Source: Lithodes maja
Taxonomy: Eukaryota > Arthropoda > Malacostraca > Decapoda > Lithodidae
Direction: 5' to 3'
Length of the DNA: 64,000 nucleotides
Assembly: GCA_037953745.1 (NCBI GenBank)
Contig: JBAKBP010006569.1
Location: 1-64,000 of the forward strand
Positions 21,568 to 31,254 of this stretch are shown here, piece by piece. The translations under genes and the position numbers were made by a program. The notes beneath the pieces are model-generated. The model saw nothing but the letters and a program-made list of their open reading frames with translations, did no database searches and was not told the DNA's origin. How positions within the stretch are numbered: position 1 is the stretch's first letter; each line of letters opens with the position of its first letter.

Positions 21568-22005
21568 CCCGTCCAGCCCCGGCTAGTTTTGTAATGTTTG
21601 TTCACCAGAACCCGGACGGTTTTCAAAAAATGGTTTTATTCCAGAAACAATAGCGAATGGGTTAGGAATGAAGGAAAAACCACGAAAAACAGCTCAAAAA
21701 GCTTAAAGAATGGTCCTACAGAGCCCCCGAAAATGTATTTTACAAGAGTAAAAAATTGAAGGCAATTACCCCAAAAAACCAGGTTATTGCGCGCTCACGC
21801 GCACGCACGTGGACTTTGAGAGTTTTCAACCATCGGCACGGTTGCGTGGGATACGTACACAGTTCCCATACAAATCTGAGCCCTCTTGAGTGGCTGCACC
21901 TGAGGTTACGGTCGGCACAATTAGGGTGACGCACCAGGCGCGTCTCTGGGGCTGTGCGTTACATACATCGCCGACGCGTCAGGCGCGTCGCTGGGGCTGT
22001 ACGGG
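21568..22005. mobile_element. piggyBac-type MITE (type E-TTAA), 438 bp
   Basis: The left end CCCGTCCAGCCCCGGC is inverted at the right end (GCTGGGGCTGTACGGG). TTAA flanks both sides (21564-21567 and 22006-22009). Subterminal repeats of GCGTC(A)GGCGCGTC lie at the right. TTAA duplication and ends starting CCC are hallmarks of piggyBac superfamily elements. No transposase inside. Confidence 0.82.
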
Positions 22006-22009
22006 TTAA

Positions 22010-22430
22010 TATAATATTTTCCTATCTTTTTTGTAGTGATATACCACTATGATTTAGTGGTATATTGGTGTCTGTCTAGGGTTATAATGCATTGTGAAAG
22101 TTACCTCTGCATCTCTGACTTGGTATCAGTTCGGTATGGGCCGGCTTAAGTAACCCTGCTTTCTTTGAGTACTACACGGCAAGAGACGCTTTCGGTTCTG
22201 TCATTACTGTTCAAGGTAAACAGCAACTGCTAAATTCGACATCTTGTTCAAATAATATGTAATAGCACTGTCTATGGTTGTATTAGACAAAAATCGTGAT
22301 AGGTTTCTATTTTATGTGGATAAATAGTATTAAGCTGAATAAACTAAATACCGAACTTCACTAGAGTGGTTGTTGATACATTTGCTAGATATGAGGGAGG
22401 AGGGAGGTAGGAAGGAAGGGCAGGGTATGT
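22010..22430. other. No recognisable feature
   Basis: Contains a short hairpin (ATACCACTATGATTTAGTGGTAT near 22040) and a GGAGG-rich tract; no gene. Confidence 0.45.
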
Positions 22431-23296
22431 CACACAGGCAATTGCCAAAACTTTAAAGGTCCATATCATTGTTATTAAACAAAGCATTTGGCAAAGGGAG
22501 GAAATGTTAAAAACCTTAGCCAATACTCTGTCATTCACCAAAAATAAATTTGAATTTTCATTATTATTTGGTAGGGTAGGTATGTATAGGTAGGTTGGCT
22601 AAATAATTGCTGGAATTCGTAGGGACTCGAACTGTTTTGAGAGAGTTAAATACAAAAAAAATAATAGATCTGAATAATAAAGAGACTATGTTATAAGCAA
22701 AACTGGGGGATGCGTGGAAGCCTATAGACTATAGACGGTAAACTTTGTGTGGGTAGCGAATGCGGTTTTAAAGTCATTTAAGAATAGACAGTTTTCAATG
22801 CTGCGGCCAAACTATTCCACCCATTTATATTCTTTTGGTATCAAAACGTTCGAAATCGCGAGCCTCACCCAACTACGCAAGCATGGCTTTGATCATCGGC
22901 GTAGTTTTCAAGATGTGGAATTTTAAGTGGAATTCGAGGTTTTTTCAAGATTGCCGGAAAAAAACCCACGTGCAAAAGCAAAACCTTCTCTATAATATTT
23001 GCGGAGCATTAGTAGGGGAGTCCATATGCCAAAGCCCAGTCGTTTCCTATGAGTGGCAGAGACGGTATTTAGGCGTCAAGTTTTTCGGGAAATCGGCTGC
23101 CACGGACCTGTTTGGCCACCATGCCGGATGTTTAGCATATCAAAAGTTGCCCAATACAAAAACGAGCCTCTTGTGAAAGTTTGATCTCGATCCAAAAAGC
23201 GGTTCTGGAGTTATTGCGTCGAAACCGGCGCGTAAGAAGAATTTGGATGAAAAACCGGGTTTAATGATTACAATAGGGGTTCCCCGTAGGGGTCGA
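22431..23296. repeat. 860-bp dispersed repeat 'H', copy 1
   Basis: Matches 26889-27744 almost base for base from GGCAATTGCCAAAACTTTAA to TTCCCCGTAGGGGTCG. A 113-codon plus-strand frame (22835-23176) is also open in the other copy (109 codons). The two differ there by an 11-bp and a 1-bp indel that together restore frame but change about 8 residues, and nothing in the peptide resembles a known family, so I do not call it a gene. The right end has an 8-bp inverted repeat, AGGGGTTC...GAACCCCT. Confidence 0.85.
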
Positions 23297-23299
23297 ACC

Positions 23300-23425
23300 C
23301 CTAATAATACAAAAAATAATCACAAAAATATCCTGTCACCAATAATTATTATTAATGAAATGGTAGGTCTATTAATTAAATTAATCATCATCATTTAAAT
23401 ACCCGGTAATAATAAGAATAATTAT
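23300..23425. other. AT-rich linker
   Basis: ATT/AAT repeats between repeat H and the CR1 block; nothing else seen. Confidence 0.5.
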
Positions 23426-23429
23426 AATT

Positions 23430-25075
23430 AAAGTTGCAAGCAACGTTGTCCGGGGTTCGACGGTTTTGCAAGCAGGGTATTGTGTTGGATACAAATGCTG
23501 TGTCACAGATATCAAGAGATCATTTAATTTATCGGGCATGGAGAAACTACAGAAGGAGCAGATTGTGCAAACAAACAAGAGCGAGAGAGGGAGAGATTGG
23601 CTGTAAAAGGGATCTGCCTCTATCCGTTTAGTAACAGAGTTGTAGATATGTGGAATAGGCTACCGAGTGCTATAATGGGATCAAGAACAATAGAGCTTCA
23701 ACTTGAAATTAGATAGAACAAGATGGGTTGGGTGTGAAAGGGATCTGCCATGTGTAGGTCAATCGGCTCTGGAGTCTCCCGTTTTCTTATTTTTTTATTT
23801 TCTCATTTGTGAAGGAGAGAGAGGGAGTATGGCGAGAGAATAGGATGTCGTAAACGTAAAGAAGATAGCGATAAATATGAGAGAGAGAGAGAAAGAGCGC
23901 GGGATGGGTTGGGTGTGAAAGGGATCTGACATGTGTGGGCCAATCGGCTCTCTACAGACTCCGGTTTTCTTATGTTCTCATTTGTGAGAGAGAGAGAGAG
24001 AGACTAGGATGTCATAAATGTAAGGAAGACAGATAAATGAGAGTTTTTATGAGATGGGTTGGGTGTGAAAAGGATCTGTCTTGTGTGGGCCAATTGGCTC
24101 TCTACAGACTCCCATTTTCTTATGTTCCTATTTCTTACAATTGTGTTTTGGTTGCAGGTATATGATAACATGGGTGTATAGTAAGTAGTGTAAATAACAG
24201 GTAACGTTTATGAGATGGGTTGAGTGTGAAAGGGACCTGCCTTATGTGGGCGACTTGGCTCTCTGCAGACTCCCATTTTCATCTTGGTTGCATGTGTAAG
24301 GGTACCGGTGTGCAAACAAACAAGAGCGAGAGAGAAAGAGATTGGCTGTGTAAGGGATCTGCCTCTATTCGCTTGGTAAGAGTTGTAGATATGTGGAATA
24401 GGCTACCAAGTGCTATAGTGGGATCAATAACTAGAGCTTCAACATAAAATTTGATAAGACGAGATAAATTGGGTGTGAAAGGGATCTGCCATGTGTGGGC
24501 CAATCGGCTCTCTGCAGACTCCCATTTTCATCTTGGTAGCATGTGTAAGGATCTGCCTCCTTTGTACCAGTGTGCAAATAAGAGAGAGAGATTGGCTGTG
24601 TAAGGGATCTTCCTCTCACGTAACAGAGTCGTAGATATGTGAAATAGGCTATCTAGTGCTATAGTGGGATCAAGAACAATAGAGAATTTCAAGATAAAAT
24701 CAGATAGTCATATGGACGAAATGGGTTGGATGTGAAAGGGATCTGCTTTTTGTGGGCCAATTGTCTCTCTCCAGGTTCCCATGTTCATCTTGTAAGGGAT
24801 CTGCCTCATTTGTATCGGTGTGCAAACAAACGAGCGACAGAGAGAGACTGGGTGTGTAAGGGATCTGCCTCTATTCGTTTAGTAACAGAGTTGTAGATAT
24901 GTGGAATAGGCTACCGAGTCCTATAGCCAATCGGCTCTCTGCAGACTCCTGTTTACTTATGTTCTCATTTGTGAGAGAGAGAGCGAGGCTCCCTATTTCT
25001 TGTTCTCATGCACTAGTACAGTATGTCGTAATCGTAAGGAAGACAGCGATAAATAAGAGAGAGAGAGAGAGAGAG
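23430..25075 (+). repeat. Duplicated block, copy 2 (CR1 3'-end array)
   Basis: Second copy of the block at 13160-14865. It contains at least seven tandem diverged units with GATGGGTTGGGTGTGAAAGG, TCTGCCTCTATTCG, GTTGTAGATATGTGGAATAG and CTCTGCAGACTCCCATTTTC, separated by GA-rich runs. Short frames give VVDMWNRLPSAI, the CR1 ORF2 C-terminus. No SINE at the position equivalent to 13311-13787. Confidence 0.78.
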
Positions 25076-25079
25076 AGAT

Positions 25080-25628
25080 AACTAATGCGTAGTCTATAGC
25101 AACACTCAAACAAGCACACACATAGCTACACAAGACCATCACACAAGCACACACACACCTATCTAGCGACGAACTGTCCTGTTTACATATCATGCACATT
25201 CCCCCCATACCCATTCCATCACTTCGTATGTACGATATTATTTCCATCTTTTTTACTGTGTATGGATTAAGTTATTGGTGTTCACTCTTGACATATGTGT
25301 CCTGCTACTTCTGTATGCATACATAATAGCATGAAAGTGATCAATACGCGCATATGAAGCTATGTATCTCGTATATCGGGGTTCTCTTCCCTTTCATCGG
25401 TCCACCTCTTATACCTCCCTCCCTCCTCCCTATCCCATATCTGTAAACATTATATTTTAGCTTTCCGAAGGTAAATACGTACTTCCGATAATATCTAGCC
25501 TTGTATTTAAATCATGAATCCTGTTTAATGTCATTATTTAATAGAAACATGTGTAAGGGTTACATTTGTACACAGGATAAGATAAGCAAATACAAACCTC
25601 AGCATAATCATTGGCGATGAGAGGGTGG
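25080..25628. other. No recognisable feature
   Basis: CA-rich start, then AT-rich unique sequence with no coding or element signal. Confidence 0.5.
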
Positions 25629-25629
25629 T

Positions 25630-25903
25630 TGTAGGCAGTGTTGCCAGTTGTACCGCTACATATTACCGCTAGATGTAGAGCTATATTTACTTCAGTTTAG
25701 CAGCCATTTTTTCATATCTAGAGACATTTACTCGGGATAATTTGAAAATTTCAGACATTCTAGTTATATTACATTGTAAAATTTGCAAAACAAACAAATC
25801 AAAACTCTTTAGGAATTGCAGCATTATTCTACCATTGTTTGACTATGTAGCAACATGCTAGCGACTTTTGAGTAAGGATCTAGCGGTATTTTGGGGTAAC
25901 ACT
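25630..25903. repeat. 265-bp repeat 'G', copy 1 (MITE-like)
   Basis: Runs from GGCAGTGTTGCCAGTTGTAC to GCGGTATTTTGGGGTAACAC. The two ends are roughly inverted (CAGTGTTGCCAG...TACCGCTA against AGTGTTACC...TACCGCTAGAT), suggesting a short MITE. Tandem with copy 2. Confidence 0.7.
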
Positions 25904-26168
25904 TGGCAGTGTTGCCAGTTGTATCGCTACATATTACCGCTAGATGTAGAGCTATTTACTTCAATTTAGCAGCCATTTTTTCATATCTAGAGAGATTTAC
26001 TAGGGATAATTTGAAAATTTCAGACATTCTAGTCATATTACATTGTAAAATTTGCAAAACAAACAAACCAAAACCCTTTAGAAATTGCAGCATTATTCTA
26101 ACATTGTTTGACTATGTAGCAACATGCTAGCGACTTTTGAGAAAGGATCTAGCAGTATTTTGTGGAGA
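25904..26168. repeat. 265-bp repeat 'G', copy 2
   Basis: Over 90 percent alike to copy 1 by eye; starts GGCAGTGTTGCCAGTTGTAT and ends with TAGCAGTATTTTGTGGAGAC. Confidence 0.75.
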
Positions 26169-26180
26169 CATACTGGGAGG

Positions 26181-26580
26181 GGAGGCGTTGAATGTAGCTC
26201 TAAAACATGACGTCACTCACCATCTGCGCATGCGTGAGAATCTAGGCCCCGCATCTCAAATGTACAACTATTATATTGGATTAGATTAGATTAATCTAAC
26301 CACACCTAACCCTAAAATATAACAAAAATAACCAAAATAACAAATATAACGAAATAAAACAATAAAAAAATATACCAAATACGAGTAGGATCGATCGCTG
26401 GTTTCCTCAGTGACGGGCGGGCGTTCTACCGAGTGAGCTATGGAGCAATCTGGAAAGATTGGTTTGAAGGGTATATTTAAACGCCACAGAGGTGAGGGGC
26501 GGGGCCAAGGGGGCCTAGATTCTCACGCATGCGCAGATGGTGAGTGACGTCATGTTTTAGAGCTACATTCAACGCCTTCC
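26181..26580. mobile_element. MULE-type MITE, about 70-bp TIRs, 10-bp target duplication
   Basis: The left arm 26181-26250 (GGAGGCGTTGAATGTAGCTC ... GAATCTAGGCCC) is repeated inverted and nearly perfectly at 26512-26580. The direct repeat TACTGGGAGG flanks it (26171-26180 and 26581-26590). Long TIRs and an 8-11-bp duplication are typical of Mutator-like elements. There is no transposase; the centre carries a tRNA-like sequence and an AT-rich tract of AAATAAC-like repeats. Confidence 0.82.
26384..26460 (-). repeat. tRNA-like sequence inside the MULE-type MITE
   Basis: On the minus strand, GCTCCATAGCTCACTCGG is a good A-box/D-arm. CGCCCGTCACTGAGG resembles an anticodon arm with GTC. GCGATCGATCCT is a weak B-box. 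The acceptor stem cannot close, so it is not a functional tRNA. It is followed by a TTATTTTG-rich tail as in a tRNA-derived SINE inserted in, or captured by, the MITE. Confidence 0.55.
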
Positions 26581-26602
26581 TACTGGGAGGGAGGTGGTGG
26601 TT

Positions 26603-26873
26603 GCAGTTTTGCCAGTTGTAAAGCTACATATTACCGCTAAATGTAGAGCTATTTACTTCAATCTAGCAGCCATTTATTTTATATCTAGAGAAATTTACTA
26701 GGGATAATTTGAAAATTTCAGACATTCTAATCATACTACATTGTAAAATTTGCAAAACAAACAAACCAAAATTCTTTAGAAATTGCAGCATTATTCTAAC
26801 ATTGTTTGACTATGTAGCAACATGCTAGCGACTTTTGAGAAAGGATCTAGCGGTATTTTGTGGTAACACTTAG
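26603..26873. repeat. 265-bp repeat 'G', copy 3
   Basis: Starts GTTGCAGTTTTGCCAGTTGT and ends GCGGTATTTTGTGGTAACAC. Separated from copy 2 only by the MULE-type MITE. Confidence 0.75.
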
Positions 26874-26888
26874 GAGGGTTAAAATACG

Positions 26889-27744
26889 AGTCACACGGGC
26901 AATTGCCAAAACTTTAAGGGTCCATATCATTGTTATTAAACTAAGCATTTGGCAAAGGGAGGAATTGTTAAAAACCTTAGCCAATACTCTGTTATTCACC
27001 AAAAATAAAATTGAATTATCATTATTATTTGGTAGGGTAGGTATGTATAGGTAGGTTGGCTAAATAATTGGTAGAATTCGTAGGGACTCGAACTGTTTTG
27101 AGAGAGTTAAATAAAAAAAAAATTATAGATCTGAATAATAAAGTAATTATGTTATTAAGCAAAACTGGGGATGCGTGGAAGCCTATAGACTGTAGATGGT
27201 AAACTTTGTGTGGGTAGCGAATGCGGTTTTAAAGTCATTTAAGAATAGACAGTTTTCAATGCTGCGGCCAAACTATTCCACCCATTTATATTCTTTTGGT
27301 ATCAAAACGTTCGGAATCGCGAGCCTCACACAACTACGCAACCATGGCTTTGATCATCGGCGCAGTTTTCAAGATGTGGAATTTTAAGTGGAATTCGAGA
27401 TTGCCGGAAAAAACCCACGTGCAAAAGCAAAACCTTCTCTATAACATTTGCGGAGCATTAGTAGTGGAGTACGTATGCCAAAGCCCAGTCGTTTCCTATG
27501 AGTGGGAGAGACGGTATTTTGGCGTCAAGTTTTTCGGGAAATCGGCTGCCACGGACCTGTTTGACCGCCATGCCAGATGTTTAGCATATCAAAAGTTGCC
27601 CGATACAGAAATGCACCTCCTGTGAAAGTTTGATCCCGATCCAAAAAGCGGTTCTGGAGTTATTGCGTCGAAACTGGCGCGTAAGAAGAATTTGGATGAA
27701 AAACCGGGTTTAATGATTACAATAGGGGTTCCCCGTAGGGGTCG
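26889..27744. repeat. 860-bp dispersed repeat 'H', copy 2
   Basis: Second copy of 22431-23296. Its right end stops at CCCCGTAGGGGTCG, exactly where the truncated PLE begins. Confidence 0.85.
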
Positions 27745-27745
27745 C

Positions 27746-28943
27746 CAATTTCTTCATGGGAACTATCGAAGAGGAACTCCTGGCTGCTCACCGGCCCACT
27801 GTCTACTGCAGGTACATCAATGATATCTTCGTGCGGGTGAAGGACCTGGGCGAACTCAGGGACCTCCAGCAGCGCTTCATGGCCGCCTCCGGACTCAACT
27901 TCATATACGAAGAAACCACCGATGGACATCTACCCTTCCTCGACCTCCTTGTCTCCCTCCACGACCACGGCTTCAAAACTACAGTGTACACCAAACCTAC
28001 TAACAATGGCCAATGTCTTAATGGGGAAAGTGAATGCCCTAAACGATACCATCAGGCCACCATCGCCGCCTATGTCAGGAGAACCCTCACCCATTGCACC
28101 ACCTGGAATGACAAACACAATGAACTGGAAAGGCTCACCCAGGTCCTAGTCAACAATGGGTATTCCAACACTGACGTCACCAATGCCATCAACCACCACC
28201 TAGAAAAATGGTACAAACAAGACCCCCCTAGCACCAACCCGGCCAATGACATTACATTTTTCTACAGAAACTACATGTCTTCCGACCACACAACAGACGA
28301 ATCCATTATGAAAGAAATAATTCACAAAAACGTCCTCCCCACCAACCCTGACAATAAAATATAACTCATTATTTACTACAAATCTCCTAAGACCTCCAAC
28401 CTTGTCCTCCGTAACCGCCCCATTTCCACCAACCAACCGAAAGACGATCATGTGATATACCAGCATATTTGCACCTCTGGGGACTGTGGACCCCTATCCT
28501 ATGTTGGAATGACACAGACTCGCCTTTCCCGTCGACTAACCCTCCACCTTCAATCTGGCGCTATAAAAGATCACTATCAAGCCCCCCACCATCTTGCCCT
28601 AACTCACGCCGACCTAGACAAACAAACCACCATACTCGACAAAGAATCAGACCCCAGAAGACTAGCTATTTTAGAAGCTCTATACATCCAAACACTCAAC
28701 CCCAGCATCAACAACCAAACACAAGACCTTCAAATTCTTCCTTCAGGCAAGCGCTACAGGCATGCTGGCCCCCTTCCTCTCGCCCCGTGCCCCCCTCCCT
28801 TACGCTTCCGCGCTCAGCACACAACTGACAACACCAACCAATCACAGCCACCCACAGCCAACAACCAACCACCGATAAGATTTAGTGCCCGTCTCGCGAA
28901 TAGACTGCCTTCCACCAATGAACAGCCACCACACACCCAGTAG
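27746..28943 (+). pseudogene. PLE RT C-terminus plus GIY-YIG endonuclease, two disabling changes
   Basis: The frame covers FFMGTIEEELLAA, then CRYINDIF, where the catalytic motif of the RT palm should read Y-x-D-D. The first Asp is Asn here, while the related copy at 42.9 kb has YVDD. Next come SGLNF, GHLPFLDLLVSL and TTVYTKPTN, typical PLE RT motifs. TAA at 28362-28364 replaces a Lys codon present in the 42-44 kb copy; the same frame continues from 28365 to 28943. The last part has the endonuclease core SYVGMTQTRLSRRL with upstream CTSGDC and downstream GAIKDHY and ILDKESDPRRLAILEALYIQ. Inactive. Confidence 0.85.
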
Positions 28944-29027
28944 CTCCGCCCACCTCCCTCTCCTTGATCCTCGAATTTTGTATAAATATGATGCTTTGTC
29001 CCTATTCTAATCATTACCTCTCCATTC

Positions 29028-29066
29028 CCTGAAGATGCAAGATGTTTACTTGTGAAACGTTGCATC
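29028..29066 (+). ncRNA. Candidate hammerhead-like motif in PLE 3' region
   Basis: CTGAAGA, a short stem (GCAAG...CTTGT) and GAAAC follow in the order of a hammerhead core (CUGANGA, stem II, GAAA). The other PLE copies have TGATAAT, stem CTGG/CCAG and GAAAT at the equivalent place. Hammerhead ribozymes are known in PLE pseudo-LTRs, but I could not draw convincing stems I and III, so activity is doubtful. Confidence 0.3.
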
Positions 29067-29221
29067 CACCATGAATTTTGCTAACCTGTTGTACCTCATC
29101 TCTGAACCCCAGAGGAAAATTGTTAGAACTATTGAAAGCTGTAACAATAAAATCCTGAATGCTGAAACTGCTATTGCTTTTAACCTCGTCTGTTTAAAAG
29201 AGAATCTATTACCTGGCTATA

Positions 29222-29224
<3 letters not shown>

Positions 29225-29281
<57 letters not shown>
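29225..29281. repeat. (TA)n microsatellite at PLE end
   Basis: Pure TA directly after the PLE terminal sequence ACCTGGCTATACTAA. Confidence 0.95.
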
Positions 29282-29285
<4 letters not shown>

Positions 29286-29287
29286 GT

Positions 29288-29425
29288 TTTTTCCACCAAC
29301 CAACTTCACTTCTAAACTCAATTAATGAAAGCAACAAATACATGTGGCACTCCAAGGACTCAAACCTAGGATACTCACATCGAAATTCCGCGCACTTATG
29401 CATTACGCTAGCATGGCATAAACTT
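29288..29425 (-). mobile_element. tRNA-headed SINE, diverged
   Basis: Minus-strand A-box-like CATGCTAGCGTAATGCATAAG and B-box GGTTTGAGTCC are followed by GGCACTCC... wording, then CACATGTATTTGTTGCTTTC and ATTAATTGAG, a body shared with the SINEs near 2 kb and 44.6 kb. Confidence 0.6.
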
Positions 29426-29443
29426 AACATAATTGCCCAGTGT

Positions 29444-29691
29444 TAAAGGGTACATCACACAATCAGGAGTGCAAGCTAGAGTCAGTAGGAGTAGGGGACG
29501 GTTCGGACTCGCGGGCCTATTCTTGGTGAAAATCGAAGACTCCTAGTGACTCTAGCGACTCCTAGCGACTTCTGTTAGACTCCCACTCTCTTGCGGTGAA
29601 AATCGATGACTCCTAGTGACTCTAGTGACTCCTAGTGACTCCTGTTAGATTCCCACTAGCTCGTACTCCTGACTGTGTGAAGGCCCCTTTA
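29444..29691. mobile_element. MITE, 248 bp, about 36-bp TIRs, internal tandem duplication
   Basis: The left end TAAAGGGTACATCACACAAT and right end GTGTGAAGGCCCCTTTA are inverted matches, continuing through CAGGAGT(A/G)C(A/G)AGCTAG. The inside holds two about 69-bp direct copies beginning GTGAAAATCGA(A/T)GACTCC, themselves made of GTGACTCTAG/GCGACTCC short repeats. Confidence 0.78.
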
Positions 29692-29830
29692 CATATACGT
29701 ATACTTATATACAGGTACTGGATATACTAATGTTGCCATGTTTTGCATAATATAGTATGATCAGATAGTTGAATAATTAAATACATATTGTATTAACTAT
29801 AACATTTAACGATGAAAATATATAGATTAA

Positions 29831-30220
29831 CCCTCGTCTAGCGGGCCCTCTGTGGCCATTCTGACTGCTATATCAACCATCAGTATGAAAGGAACTGTAT
29901 TGTGCCGAAAACTAGGTGGAAATCGCTACACATTGACGTAACATACAGCTACGTAGCACTCGTGGAGCACTGACAGTGTTACCTCGAAGATGGAAGTTTA
30001 GCAGATTTTGCTACCTTGCTCACTTTTAGCGAACTATTGGTTACACTGTGATCCTCTCGCGCGGTGGGGGAACTGGAGTTAGTGTGGGCCGGGAGGCCAC
30101 AGATATCGGACGTATGGATCATTACTATCCCACTCATTTTCACTCGATTTCCACCCTTTTTTCACTCGTTTTTTGCCTGTTTGTTCAACTCGACTTATGT
30201 GGTGAGCCGCTCTTTAAGGG
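29831..30220. mobile_element. piggyBac-type MITE (type D), 390 bp
   Basis: Flanked by TTAA (29827-29830 and 30221-30224). Ends CCCTCGTCTAGCGGGCC and GAGCCGCTCTTTAAGGG are imperfect TIRs. The right end is similar to that of the element at 56612-57088 (ACTTATGT..GCGCCGC), so both belong to one family. Confidence 0.75.
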
Positions 30221-30322
30221 TTAAAATAACAGAGAACTGAATAAACTGAAATCTGGAAAAAATGGAGTGAAATAAAGTGGAAAACGTGGAAGAAAATGGA
30301 AAGAGTGGCAGTATGGCAGGTA

Positions 30323-30324
30323 TC

Positions 30325-30388
<64 letters not shown>
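30323..30388. repeat. (GA)n microsatellite
   Basis: Pure GA run of about 65 bp. Confidence 0.95.
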
Positions 30389-30391
<3 letters not shown>

Positions 30392-30535
30392 AATACATGT
30401 CTTAGGGAAGTAAAAGAGGGTGCAGAGTAACGAGAGAGCGAGAGAGCGAGAGAAAGGAAGAAATAATCAAGAACTTCAAAAAGATTACGTACAAAGAGTG
30501 AGGGAAGGGTGAAAAGTATAGACGCAGATTCATTA

Positions 30536-31052
30536 ACACTGGAGGCTGGGTGTAGCAATCAGAAGAGAGGGGGAAGAAGGTGGTAGAATGGAGGAGGAGG
30601 AGTAAAGTGAAAGTAAAGAGAGAGAGGGGAAGTGAGGGAAGGTTGAAAAGCACACAAGTAGATTAATTAAGGGATTACTTTTCAAACCTCCTTCTCCATC
30701 ATGTTTAGCCCCATTGTTTTTGAGATTTTAAGACGTTCACCTCTTTAGTTTGGCGATTTTAAGAACTTTCGCTCCATTTCTGTCAATGTTAAGACCTTTC
30801 GTGCCATTTAGGTGTCAATTTTTCCTGGCGAGTGATAGCGAGCCTGTAATTTAAGAGGAACCGGCCTTCGGCCGGGAAATTTTTCTACCGAAAAATTTAC
30901 AAATTTATCTTGAAAGGGGGTCAAGGAGGTGTATTTGTTTAGCTTGATGGAGGTCTAGGGAGCCAACTAAATACCTCCCCTTAACACTGGAGGCTGGGTG
31001 TAGCAATCAGAAGAGAGGGGAAAGAAGGGTGGTGGAAGGGAGGAGGAGGAGG
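30536..31052. repeat. 70-bp direct repeats flanking a MITE
   Basis: AACACTGGAGGCTGGGTGTA and the following GAAGAGAGGGG / GGAGGAGGAGGA sequence occur at 30536-30606 and again at 30983-31052, on either side of the type B MITE at 30671-30980. A segmental duplication placed the MITE between them. Confidence 0.75.
30671..30980 (+). mobile_element. piggyBac-type MITE (type B), 310 bp
   Basis: TTAA flanks at 30667-30670 and 30981-30984. Right end ACTAAATACCTCCCC. The inside has the type B marks TCCTGGCGAG(T/C)GATAGCGAG and a hairpin, ACCGGCCTTCGGCCGG. Same family as copies at 37.7, 38.8, 38.9 and 47.4 kb. Confidence 0.78.
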
Positions 31053-31254
31053 ATGTAGGCACCAGTTGAACGGGGAGTGCTATAGGCGGTTGATAAGGAT
31101 AGCTGGTACTCCTGCTTCACCACCTGACTTCATTTGCTGATCTTTCATAAATAGAGGACAACTCCAGTTTGCCCTCCAAAACACTTTATCTTCCTATCAA
31201 TTCACTGTACTACGAACACATAACATACTGCACTATTTGAAGAAAAAAATAATC

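Larger units (their letters stand above)
27746..29225 (+). mobile_element. Penelope-like element, 5'-truncated
   Basis: Begins inside the RT domain, runs through the GIY-YIG endonuclease and 3' non-coding part, and ends with a segment encoding MNFANLLYLISEPQRKIV, which also ends the PLE copies at 41.3 and 44.4 kb. That segment looks like the N-terminus of the PLE frame. PLEs often occur as tandem or inverted partial copies with such a pseudo-LTR. A (TA)n tract follows directly. The 5' truncation lies against repeat H. Confidence 0.88.

Noticed and set aside
22835..23176. 113-codon frame in repeat H as a gene
   Set aside because: Open in both copies, but no recognisable domain and local frame changes caused by paired indels; kept only as an observation.
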